Positions 1 to 6,031 of a stretch of DNA of 9,088 bases are shown here, piece after piece. The first letter of the stretch is position 1, and each line of letters opens with the position of its first letter. Below the pieces are notes generated by a model, which saw nothing but the letters and a program-made list of their open reading frames with translations, made no database searches and was not told the origin of the DNA. The stretch comes from an uncultured Alphaproteobacteria bacterium. Its GTDB lineage: Bacteria; Pseudomonadota; Alphaproteobacteria; Rhizobiales; Rhizobiaceae. A program made the translations under genes and the position numbers. Location of the stretch: assembly GCA_929200335.1 (NCBI GenBank), contig CAKMZG010000016.1, forward strand, positions 13,094 to 22,181, read 5' to 3'.

Positions 1-216
1 CCAATAGGGCGATATCGGTGCACCTTTAAAGGTCTCATTAATTACCAAGGCTCATTGGGCGTTTAAACAGATAAAACAAGTGAAATAAATGTTTGGTTAA
101 GCGGTTTTGAAGTTTCATGGGAGATAGTATAATAGAAATAGATTAATCATTCCAGTTGGCATTTAGTTATCATGAGAATATAAGGGTATGTAATCTATCC
201 ATTTGAAAGGGCATCA
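1..216. other. Left-edge intergenic region, possible gene ends
   Basis: No gene can be firmly called here. The plus strand is open in frame 1 from the edge to a TAA at 64-66 (21 codons, ending ...INYQGSLGV), which could be the tail of an upstream gene. The minus strand has an ATG at 38-36 that stays open to the edge (MRPLKVHRYRPI...), which could instead be the start of a divergent gene, but I see no good ribosome binding site for it. The two readings exclude each other and neither is recognisable. A perfect 12-bp palindrome (acctttaaaggt) lies at 22-33. The remainder is AT-rich upstream DNA of the metallophosphoesterase. Confidence 0.3.
105..133 (+). promoter_or_regulatory. Candidate promoter of the metallophosphoesterase
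   Basis: A perfect TATAAT -10 box lies at 128-133. The -35 element is poor: either TTTTGA at 105-110 with a 17-nt spacer or TTGAAG at 107-112 with a 15-nt spacer. Transcription would begin near 140, leaving an untranslated leader of roughly 75 nt before the ATG at 217. The call rests mainly on the -10 box and the position. Confidence 0.35.
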
Positions 217-1122
217 ATGTTTCGTTTAGCGCATATTTCAGACGTGCATCTTTCACCTCTGCCTAAGCCTAATCTCTTGGAATTATGCTCAAAGCGGATT
301 ACTGGCTACCTTAATTGGCGCATGAAACGTTCCAATGCCATGCAGGCTAACCATTTAGATGCGCTTATCTCAGATATTCACGAACAGGGAGTTGATCATA
401 TTGCAGTTACTGGCGATATGGTAAATTTAGCGCTTCCGCAAGAATTCATCAATGCTGAACTTTGGCTCAAGCAATTGGGCAAACCAGAAAATGTGTCTGT
501 TATATTGGGCAATCACGATGCTTATTTGCCCTCATCTGTGAAACGAGCAGCAAAGCATTTCGATAGTTTTATGGCTTCAGATGGTGAGGGTTCATTTCAA
601 GGATTTCCTTATCTCAGAGTAAGAAATGGAGTAGCGCTTATAGGAATTAATAGTGCGGAAGCTACTCTGCCATTTATGGCAACGGGTTATTTTCGTGAAA
701 AGCAGGCTGATGCTCTTCGTAAAATATTGAAGGATACTCATGAACAGGGTTTGTTTCGTATCATTATGATACATCATCCCCCTGTTCATAAGGCAACACA
801 TCATCATAAACGTTTAATTGGCATTGACCGCTTTCAAGAGGTGGTAGGTGATTGTGGTGCTGAATTGATTTTGCATGGGCATACGCATTTAGCAACGCTC
901 TTTCATATTGAAGGTGCAAATTCTGGTGAGAAACAGGTGCCCGTTTTATGTGTGCCATCTGCTAGCCAAGGAATTGGCGGACATAAGCCTGCTGGGCGCT
1001 ATAATCTGTTAGAAATTGATAAGATAGCTGATCAATGGCGCTGCCAATGGACAGCACGCGGGCTTGATGAGGGGGCATCGTCTATAGTAACTTTGGAAAG
1101 CAAAGATTTATTAACTGGTTAG
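217..1122 (+). CDS. Calcineurin-like metallophosphoesterase
   Basis: This 301-residue protein carries the full set of metal-binding motifs of the calcineurin-like metallophosphoesterase family: DVH (D9, H11), GD (D67), GNHD (N99, H100, D101), a paired HH (H186, H187) and HGHTH (H220 to H224). Enzymes with this fold bind two divalent metal ions and hydrolyse phosphomono- or diesters. The layout resembles the CpdA/Icc group, which includes cyclic-nucleotide phosphodiesterases, but the substrate cannot be told from the motifs. There is no signal peptide or membrane segment, so it is probably cytoplasmic. The ATG is preceded by a modest AAGGG about 6 nt upstream. The last 12 bp overlap the end of the convergent L,D-transpeptidase gene. 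The family call is firm; a cAMP-related role is only a possibility. Confidence 0.92.
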   Translation: MFRLAHISDVHLSPLPKPNLLELCSKRITGYLNWRMKRSNAMQANHLDALISDIHEQGVDHIAVTGDMVNLALPQEFINAELWLKQLGKPENVSVILGNHDAYLPSSVKRAAKHFDSFMASDGEGSFQGFPYLRVRNGVALIGINSAEATLPFMATGYFREKQADALRKILKDTHEQGLFRIIMIHHPPVHKATHHHKRLIGIDRFQEVVGDCGAELILHGHTHLATLFHIEGANSGEKQVPVLCVPSASQGIGGHKPAGRYNLLEIDKIADQWRCQWTARGLDEGASSIVTLESKDLLTG

Positions 1123-2739
1123 ATGCTTTTTGACCAAGTTGTCGCGTTTATAAATATCATTGAAAAATAATGGTGTGCCATCGGGATCAATCCAAACCGT
1201 AAAATAGGTTAAGTGTACGGGTAGGGGCTTATCCAAATTTATTCGTGTTCTGTGTTTACTATCAACAACGGCTTTCATGTCACCGCGTGAAATTTCGCCA
1301 TAAGGTGCAAAAAGTTTTGCTGCAAATTCTAAAGGCCGATGAACCCTGATGCAGCCATGAGAGAAGGCACGATTGCTCTTGGCAAATAAATTCTTTGATG
1401 GTGTATCGTGGAGGTAGATGTTAAAGCGGTTTGGAAAAATGAACTTTACATCCCCTAGAGCATTGCCACGGCCGGGTTGTTGCACAACGCGATAAGGAAA
1501 TTTTTTTGCAGAAACAGCATTCCAGTCCACACTATAAGGATCGATTTCAGGCGCTTTATTTTTCCAACTGTCATATAGTTTGTAATTATGCTTGTTCAGA
1601 TAGCTTGGATCTTTACGCAATTTTGGCAGTATTTCCTCACCAGCAATTTTTGAGGGCACAGTCCATGTAGGGTTAAACTCAGCGTAAATAATTTTATCCG
1701 AAAACATTGGCGTTTTATTATAGGCCTTGCCAATGATAACCTTGCGGCGATCAAGAATACGGCGCTCTTCACGTAAAAACATTTCAAAAGCTGGTAAGTT
1801 TACAAGAAGATGACGCTTACCCAGAGATCGGGGCATCCAGCGCCAGCGTTCCATATTGACAATGATTTGTTGCACCCGCTGTTTTGCGGTGATGTTTAAG
1901 GCTGCAATTGTTGAGGAGCCTACAACGCCATCAACAGCTAGGCCATGGCGACGTTGAAAGTGTTTAACCACATCTACTAAATTTTGATCATAAATATTAG
2001 GTTGATTTGATTTAACGCCAGAATATCCACGCGCCAGCAAATTTCTGCGCATTTCAGCTACTCTTGGGGTTTCCATTTTAGGCTTCAACGTTGCGCCTTT
2101 GCTGATGGTTGGCCAGCCTCCAAGAGCAGAAATGCTGCGATATCCTGCAAGCATCTTGCGCAATTCATTATATTGTGGATGGGGTGGTCTGACCGATTGA
2201 AAATGTCTGCGAGGTCCATTTTTTTTAGCCGCATTAAGCCATTTTGCAGCGCTATATTTTTTGCGTTTAATTACAATATTAGGGTTGGTAACAGCTGGCG
2301 TAGTTCTGCCAGAATATAAATCACGGCTGAATTCGATAAAAGCTTGCGATAGAGCTAATTCAGCGCCAGCTATATCATCCGAAGTTCTTGGACGTTTCCA
2401 ATTGCCCTTAAAGGCTTCAAGATAATTATTTGCCAGCAAGCCATCTTCATCAGCACGTAACAATAGATCCAACAGATCATTAGCTTTGCTGTTTAGGCCT
2501 TTTTCGTTTGTCCAAAGGGGGATATTGGTTTTGTAATAGTTTTTAATATTGGCAATATTAATGGTGGCTTGTCGCCATTTTATTTTATTATTGGTAAGTT
2601 TACTTTGGATAGAGGCTCTAACATCAGCAAAAGCTATATTGTGAAATGCTAAATTGGGAAATATGAGGGTTGCGCAAAAAATGCCACAAATAATGTGAGC
2701 TCTCAAGCCAAAAAACGAAACGTTTTTATGAGCAGCCAT
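1111..2739 (-). CDS. L,D-transpeptidase, YcbB/LdtD type
   Basis: This 542-residue exported protein has a signal peptide (residues 1-38, hydrophobic core about 15-32, likely cut after AFA), an N-terminal scaffold region (about 60-200), a PG_binding_1 domain (about 225-282, with FQRRHGLAVDGVVGSST) and a YkuD catalytic domain (about 310-485). The catalytic motif SHGCIRV gives C463 as nucleophile, with H444 and H461 nearby. Such enzymes make 3-3 cross-links between meso-diaminopimelate residues of peptidoglycan, and some attach proteins to it, in the periplasm. Length and domain order fit the YcbB/LdtD group rather than the small ErfK/YbiS enzymes. GGGAG lies about 9 nt before the ATG. A short hairpin (2760-2776) lies in the leader and I see no convincing promoter. 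Family and chemistry are secure; whether it cross-links or anchors protein is not. Confidence 0.93.
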   Translation of the reverse strand: MAAHKNVSFFGLRAHIICGIFCATLIFPNLAFHNIAFADVRASIQSKLTNNKIKWRQATINIANIKNYYKTNIPLWTNEKGLNSKANDLLDLLLRADEDGLLANNYLEAFKGNWKRPRTSDDIAGAELALSQAFIEFSRDLYSGRTTPAVTNPNIVIKRKKYSAAKWLNAAKKNGPRRHFQSVRPPHPQYNELRKMLAGYRSISALGGWPTISKGATLKPKMETPRVAEMRRNLLARGYSGVKSNQPNIYDQNLVDVVKHFQRRHGLAVDGVVGSSTIAALNITAKQRVQQIIVNMERWRWMPRSLGKRHLLVNLPAFEMFLREERRILDRRKVIIGKAYNKTPMFSDKIIYAEFNPTWTVPSKIAGEEILPKLRKDPSYLNKHNYKLYDSWKNKAPEIDPYSVDWNAVSAKKFPYRVVQQPGRGNALGDVKFIFPNRFNIYLHDTPSKNLFAKSNRAFSHGCIRVHRPLEFAAKLFAPYGEISRGDMKAVVDSKHRTRINLDKPLPVHLTYFTVWIDPDGTPLFFNDIYKRDNLVKKHLTS

Positions 2740-2811
2740 AAATTTTATTCTCCCAACGGTTCTCTTTATCAGAGAATATTTAAACCATATTATGATTAAA
2801 ATTGAGTAAAG
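2740..2811 (-). other. Upstream region of the L,D-transpeptidase gene
   Basis: Short AT-rich spacer between the leuA terminator and the transpeptidase start. It holds the ribosome binding site GGGAG just before the ATG and a small perfect hairpin, TTCTCT/AGAGAA with a 5-nt loop, at 2760-2776. CATAAT-like -10 sequences exist on the minus strand, but no matching -35 box was found, so the promoter is not assigned. Confidence 0.4.
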
Positions 2812-2846
2812 AAAACCCTACATCATCATATATGACGTAGGGTTTT
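2812..2846 (-). terminator. Intrinsic terminator downstream of leuA
   Basis: A perfect 10-bp inverted repeat (AAAACCCTAC at 2812-2821 and GTAGGGTTTT at 2837-2846) encloses a further 4-bp TCAT/ATGA stem after one mismatch, with a 5-nt loop. Read on the minus strand it ends in TTTTCTTT, a typical uridine tract. It starts 27 nt past the leuA stop codon and isolates leuA from the transpeptidase gene. A-runs on one side and T-runs on the other could let it work in both directions, but no plus-strand gene needs it. Confidence 0.88.
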
Positions 2847-2873
2847 AAAGAGTTTATAAGGTTTTTAACGAAA

Positions 2874-4550
2874 TTAAATGTCTTTTGCGATAATTCTATT
2901 TGCAGCTGATACAATGGCCTCCAGTGAAGCAGCAACGATATTTTCATTTATGCCAATACCGAATAAAATTTTGCCATTATATTCTACTTCCATATAGCAA
3001 ATTGCTGAGGCATCGCTGCCTTGTTGTAGAGAATGTTCAGAATAATTTTTTACTGAAAACTCTTCGCCAATATGCGTGGATAATGCATCGATAAAAGCAG
3101 CTATGGGCCCATTGCCTGTGCCAGTGATGGTTTTATTTTCGCCATTATTTTTAATTGATGCCTCAATGATGCGTTGTCCTTGAACTTCTGTATCTGGGAA
3201 CGTGCGATGGTCAACAAACTTAATGGTAGCTTTGGGCTGTTCTATATAACGTTCAATGAAGCGGTCATAAATCTGCTGTGATGGCAATTCTTTGCCTTCT
3301 TCATCGGTGATGCGCTGGATATCTTCTCGCATTTCGATTTGCAAATTACGTGGCAATTGAATGCCGTAATCGGCTTCCATAATATAAGCAACGCCACCTT
3401 TGCCCGATTGAGAGTTAATGCGGATAATGGCCTCATAGGTGCGCCCTACATCTTTGGGATCAATGGGTAAATAAGGAACTTCCCAAAGGTCTTTATTGGT
3501 TTTTTCAATTGATTTCATGCCCTTATTTATGGCGTCTTGGTGAGAGCCAGAAAAAGCAGTATAAACCAATTCACCTACATAGGGGTGACGTTCCGGTATT
3601 TTTAATTGGTTACAATGTTCATAGACATCTTTAATGTGATTGATGTCGCTCACATCCAATTCTGGGTTAACGCCTTGGGTCAACATGTTTAAAGCCAAAG
3701 TGACCAAATCTACATTGCCTGTGCGCTCACCATTACCAAATAAAGTACCTTCAACCCGATCGGCGCCAGCCATTAAACCTAATTCAGTGGCAGCAATGCC
3801 AGTGCCACGATCATTATGCGGGTGAAGTGAAAGAATGATATTTTCACGATTGTTTAAATTGCGAGACATCCACTCTATTTGATCTGCATGAATGTTTGGT
3901 GTTGACATCTCAACGGTCGCTGGCAAATTGAAGATTAATTTATTTTCAGCAGTTGGTCTGATGATTTCTTCAACCGCATTACAAATTTCAAGGGCAAAAT
4001 CTAATTCTGTGCCAGTAAAACTCTCTGGTGAATATTCATAGCGAAAATTGCTTGAAGATTTTGATGCCATATCGGTGATCATTTTAGCGGCATCCATTGC
4101 GATTTGCTTAATGCCTGCACGGTCTTTTTGAAAGACAACACGGCGCTGTAACTCAGAGGTTGAATTGTAAAAATGTACAATTGGATTATTCGCACCTTTT
4201 AAAGCCTCGAAGGTACGGGTAATTAATTCTGGTCGACATTGCACCAAAACTTGTAGAGATACATCATCAGGCACATTGCCTTGCTCGACGCACCAGCGGG
4301 CAAAATCAAAATCTGTTTGTGAGGCTGATGGGAACCCTATTTCAATCTCTTTAAAATTCATGGCAAGCAAAGTTGCAAACATGCGTGATTTACGCTCATG
4401 CCCCATAGGGTCAATCAGGGCTTGGTTGCCATCGCGTAAATCTACAGAACACCAAATTGGCGCCTTATCAATGGTCTTGCTTGGCCATGTGCGGTCTTGC
4501 AAGTCTACTTGCGGATAGGGTTGATAATGCTTGGCAATATCTTTCATCAT
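2874..4550 (-). CDS. leuA: 2-isopropylmalate synthase, type 2
   Basis: This enzyme condenses acetyl-CoA with 2-oxoisovalerate to 2-isopropylmalate, the committed step of leucine biosynthesis in the cytoplasm. The 558-residue product has the HMGL-like TIM barrel with the DLRDGNQ motif (37-43, R39 and D40) and the metal-binding HPHND motif (243-247). A C-terminal LeuA regulatory/dimerisation domain (about 440-558, with GTGNGPIAAFIDAL at 477-490) normally binds leucine for feedback inhibition. Sequence and length match the longer, second form found in actinobacteria, fungi and many alphaproteobacteria rather than the E. coli form. The first of two adjacent ATGs is chosen because AAGGA lies 9 nt upstream. 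The gene has its own strong terminator, so it appears monocistronic, and it is preceded by a leader with a Leu-rich small ORF and competing hairpins. Confidence 0.97.
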   Translation of the reverse strand: MMKDIAKHYQPYPQVDLQDRTWPSKTIDKAPIWCSVDLRDGNQALIDPMGHERKSRMFATLLAMNFKEIEIGFPSASQTDFDFARWCVEQGNVPDDVSLQVLVQCRPELITRTFEALKGANNPIVHFYNSTSELQRRVVFQKDRAGIKQIAMDAAKMITDMASKSSSNFRYEYSPESFTGTELDFALEICNAVEEIIRPTAENKLIFNLPATVEMSTPNIHADQIEWMSRNLNNRENIILSLHPHNDRGTGIAATELGLMAGADRVEGTLFGNGERTGNVDLVTLALNMLTQGVNPELDVSDINHIKDVYEHCNQLKIPERHPYVGELVYTAFSGSHQDAINKGMKSIEKTNKDLWEVPYLPIDPKDVGRTYEAIIRINSQSGKGGVAYIMEADYGIQLPRNLQIEMREDIQRITDEEGKELPSQQIYDRFIERYIEQPKATIKFVDHRTFPDTEVQGQRIIEASIKNNGENKTITGTGNGPIAAFIDALSTHIGEEFSVKNYSEHSLQQGSDASAICYMEVEYNGKILFGIGINENIVAASLEAIVSAANRIIAKDI

Positions 4551-4581
4551 AGCGTTGTGTCCTTTTTCAGGGTGCCTATAG

Positions 4582-4602
4582 ATTCACAATTTGATTATGA
4601 AT
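4582..4602 (-). promoter_or_regulatory. Hairpin in the leuA 5' untranslated region
   Basis: An 8-bp stem (ATTCATAA against TTGTGAAT on the minus strand, one U-G wobble) with a 5-nt loop lies about 30 nt before the leuA start. It is AT-rich and lacks a following uridine tract, so it is not an intrinsic terminator. It could shape access to the ribosome binding site or be incidental. Confidence 0.3.
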
Positions 4603-4640
4603 TTTCAGGCAATTTATTATGTATATTTGGGATAAGGTCA

Positions 4641-4700
4641 AGAGAGCGCTTTAGACAATCGACCGTTGGTTGCTCTCTCAGCTAATGAGACCAACGACCG
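4641..4700 (-). promoter_or_regulatory. Candidate leuA attenuator: two competing stems
   Basis: Read on the minus strand, 4700-4690 pairs with 4670-4660 (11 bp, two G-U wobbles). Inside it, CTCA (4689-4686) pairs with TGAG (4680-4677) around a 5-nt loop that contains the stop codon of the leader ORF. A second perfect 7-bp stem, AGAGAGC (4678-4672) with GCTCTCT (4647-4641), shares bases with the first, so the two cannot fully coexist. The 5' arm of the first stem lies over codons 29-33 of the leader ORF, directly after its Leu run. This is the geometry of a ribosome-mediated attenuator. No uridine tract follows the second stem, so the output would have to be Rho-dependent, translational or through a structure I cannot see. 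Confidence 0.5.
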
Positions 4701-4786
4701 CAGCCAAGCAGAAGGAAAAGCGCAGCAGAAACTTTCAGCGCCAGCTGGGTTGCTGCGCTTGTAATTAAAGACTGAAATGGGTTCAT
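4682..4786 (-). CDS. Putative leucine leader peptide of leuA
   Basis: A 34-codon ORF that is too short for ordinary gene calling runs from ATG at 4786 to TAG at 4682, 131 nt upstream of leuA on the same strand. Its product has 7 leucines, 4 of them within codons 23-27, and ends LFLLLGCGRWSH. A GAGAAG lies about 4 nt before the ATG as a weak ribosome binding site. The stop codon falls in the loop of a long hairpin whose 5' arm covers the codons just after the Leu run, as in amino-acid attenuators such as trpL. Codons 10-23 also contain a perfect 10-bp inverted repeat (4751-4760 with 4718-4727). The LLGC stretch resembles a lipoprotein cleavage site, but only six residues would remain, so a regulatory leader is more likely than a functional lipoprotein. 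Translation is inferred, not shown. Confidence 0.5.
   Translation of the reverse strand: MNPFQSLITSAATQLALKVSAALFLLLGCGRWSH
4718..4760 (-). repeat. Perfect 10-bp inverted repeat in the leader ORF
   Basis: AAGCGCAGCA and its exact complement TGCTGCGCTT lie at the two ends, separated by 23 nt that contain the 8-bp palindrome ccagctgg. In the leuA leader transcript this would form a GC-rich hairpin just upstream of the Leu codons. It could act as a pause or protector stem while the leader peptide is being translated. Confidence 0.6.
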
Positions 4787-4804
4787 AAAACTTCTCATAT
4801 GAGA

Positions 4805-4860
4805 AACTTAATGCAAGTATTTATACCTTGCAAGTAAATTTATAAAATTGCCTTTGCATG
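4805..4860 (-). promoter_or_regulatory. Candidate leuA promoter/operator with TGCA motifs
   Basis: On the minus strand TTGCAA (4833-4828) is followed after 17 nt by TAAGTT (4810-4805), a possible promoter that would start transcription just before the leader ORF. An alternative -10, TATAAA (4825-4820), has no good -35. The segment also holds three TGCA-centred motifs: ATGCAAG at 4811-4817, the 8-bp palindrome CTTGCAAG at 4827-4834 and TTTGCATG at 4853-4860. The first two form an imperfect inverted repeat that could be an operator. The preceding DUF1254 gene ends only 14 nt away, and a weak hairpin (TGCC/GGCA, 4849-4867) followed by TTTTAT may end its transcript. Confidence 0.35.
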
Positions 4861-4873
4861 TATGGCATTCAAA

Positions 4874-5434
4874 TTAGTTAGATAGCGCGCGGCAGCTGCC
4901 GCTTTTTATAAATTCGGTAATTTGTTTATCCCATGTTGCATCGGGGCGTAATGCGCGGAAAACAGCCAAGCCTTTTTTGAAAGTTACTTTAATGGATATT
5001 TGGTTGGTGTCTTTTGTCTGGTTCTCTTCTAATTTAGCTTCCTGAACATCATTAATGATCAATGCATTTAGGTGCTGGGGGTTTGTGTTTCTGTCATTCA
5101 GGGAATAATGATTGGTACTAATGTTATCGTATATTGAAAGCGACCAATACGGCGCGTAACCCTTAGCCTCTATTTTTAAGGGTCCATCATTAAGATCAAA
5201 CCAACACACGGCTGATATAAACAAGGGGTCTTGCCCAGAGATTAGCGGCCTTCCATCGGGAAAGCGTTTGTTGGATAAGAGGGTAAAAGTATAAGGCTTA
5301 ATGTTTTTTGATATTCTATACCAAGCATTATTTTGCGAAAAATTAGGCAATACTAGAATAATGATCACATGTAAGAGTGCTGCAAGTACTAAACCGCAAA
5401 ACAGGCAATAGAGAATTTTCTTATAATTCAGCAT
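4874..5434 (-). CDS. DUF1254 single-domain membrane-anchored protein
   Basis: This 186-residue protein has an N-terminal membrane anchor (about 7-30, after KK at 5-6) and a soluble domain expected outside the cytoplasmic membrane. The segment DPLFISAVCWFDLNDGPL (69-86), then YWSLSIYD and HYSLNDR, match my recollection of the short alphaproteobacterial DUF1254 proteins, which sit beside a DUF1214 partner. These short forms are much smaller than the soluble DUF1254-DUF1214 fusions of other bacteria. No enzymatic activity is established for the domain and I see no catalytic motif. Two cysteines (C77, C181) could form a disulfide. The start follows an AGAG ribosome binding site, 12 nt after the DUF1214 stop, so the two are almost surely co-transcribed. 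It is the last gene of the PBP cluster. Confidence 0.75.
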   Translation of the reverse strand: MLNYKKILYCLFCGLVLAALLHVIIILVLPNFSQNNAWYRISKNIKPYTFTLLSNKRFPDGRPLISGQDPLFISAVCWFDLNDGPLKIEAKGYAPYWSLSIYDNISTNHYSLNDRNTNPQHLNALIINDVQEAKLEENQTKDTNQISIKVTFKKGLAVFRALRPDATWDKQITEFIKSGSCRALSN

Positions 5435-5446
5435 TTTATCTCTTTA

Positions 5447-6031
5447 TTAACTTTCTGGGCAGTGAATACGTGCGATATTAGGTAAATTTGTTTCAAATAT
5501 TTCGCTGTTGGAGACAATAGGGGTGTCATACATACGAAGAGTTAATCGAAACTGACCTTCACCTTTAATAGGCAACCAATTGCCTGAATGCGGTTGCGGG
5601 CTTAAAGTCAGTAAAAATTTACCTTTTGTATCAAAAATTAAATGTTGAGAATATAAAGCAATATTATAACCCTCAGAAGGCTTAATCACACGACCTTGAT
5701 TATCAACCAGATTTAATGTCCAAAAGCGCGTATTAGATATTTCATCACTTATTTTATAAGTACATCTAAAATTTAAGCGTTCACCAGTATCATCTGTTGC
5801 GCGATGAAAGGTTACTGCTTCATTGGCATTTAAAGGTAGCGAGCCACTAATAGCGGTTAGATCTCTTTGGTAAGGGTTAGCTTCTAACCCGCCGCTTTTG
5901 GGATCTGCGCGCCATTGATTAATCTCAAGGCCATAGGGGCTGGTTGAGTTTTTCAGCATACTTGCCACAGATAAGCCACTGCCTATAAGGCCTACGATGA
6001 TGATAATGCTAAGGTAAAATATGCTGGGCAT
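5447..6031 (-). CDS. DUF1214 single-domain membrane-anchored protein
   Basis: The 194-residue product has an N-terminal membrane segment (about 4-26) and one DUF1214-type domain. The features I recognise are RADPKSGGLEANPYQRD (41-57), RFWTLNLVD (102-110) and the signature SGNWLPIKGEGQFRLTLRMYDTP spread over 149-171. The domain should face the periplasm. Its function is unknown. The same fold occurs as the C-terminal half of larger DUF1254-DUF1214 proteins, and here the two halves are separate genes in tandem, DUF1214 first. The ATG lies inside the last codons of the PBP gene (23-bp overlap) with no Shine-Dalgarno sequence, which suggests translation coupled to the PBP. Two cysteines (C90, C191) are present. 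The family call is good; any role in the cell wall is inferred from position only. Confidence 0.78.
   Translation of the reverse strand: MPSIFYLSIIIIVGLIGSGLSVASMLKNSTSPYGLEINQWRADPKSGGLEANPYQRDLTAISGSLPLNANEAVTFHRATDDTGERLNFRCTYKISDEISNTRFWTLNLVDNQGRVIKPSEGYNIALYSQHLIFDTKGKFLLTLSPQPHSGNWLPIKGEGQFRLTLRMYDTPIVSNSEIFETNLPNIARIHCPES

Noticed and set aside
22..33. A 12-bp perfect palindrome acctttaaaggt as a terminator or operator
   Set aside because: It has no loop and no following uridine tract, and a single palindrome of this size without context is weak evidence.
4276..4518. An 80-codon plus-strand ORF inside leuA
   Set aside because: It is antisense to the conserved catalytic barrel of leuA and is best explained as a shadow of that coding sequence.
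4497..4685. A 62-codon plus-strand ORF spanning the leuA start and the leader hairpins
   Set aside because: It runs antisense through the leuA 5' end and structured leader, has no ribosome binding site, and has no recognisable composition or domain.
4682..4786. Reading the leader ORF as a small lipoprotein because of its LLGC stretch
   Set aside because: Only six residues would remain after cleavage, and its position, Leu run and hairpins fit a regulatory leader better.
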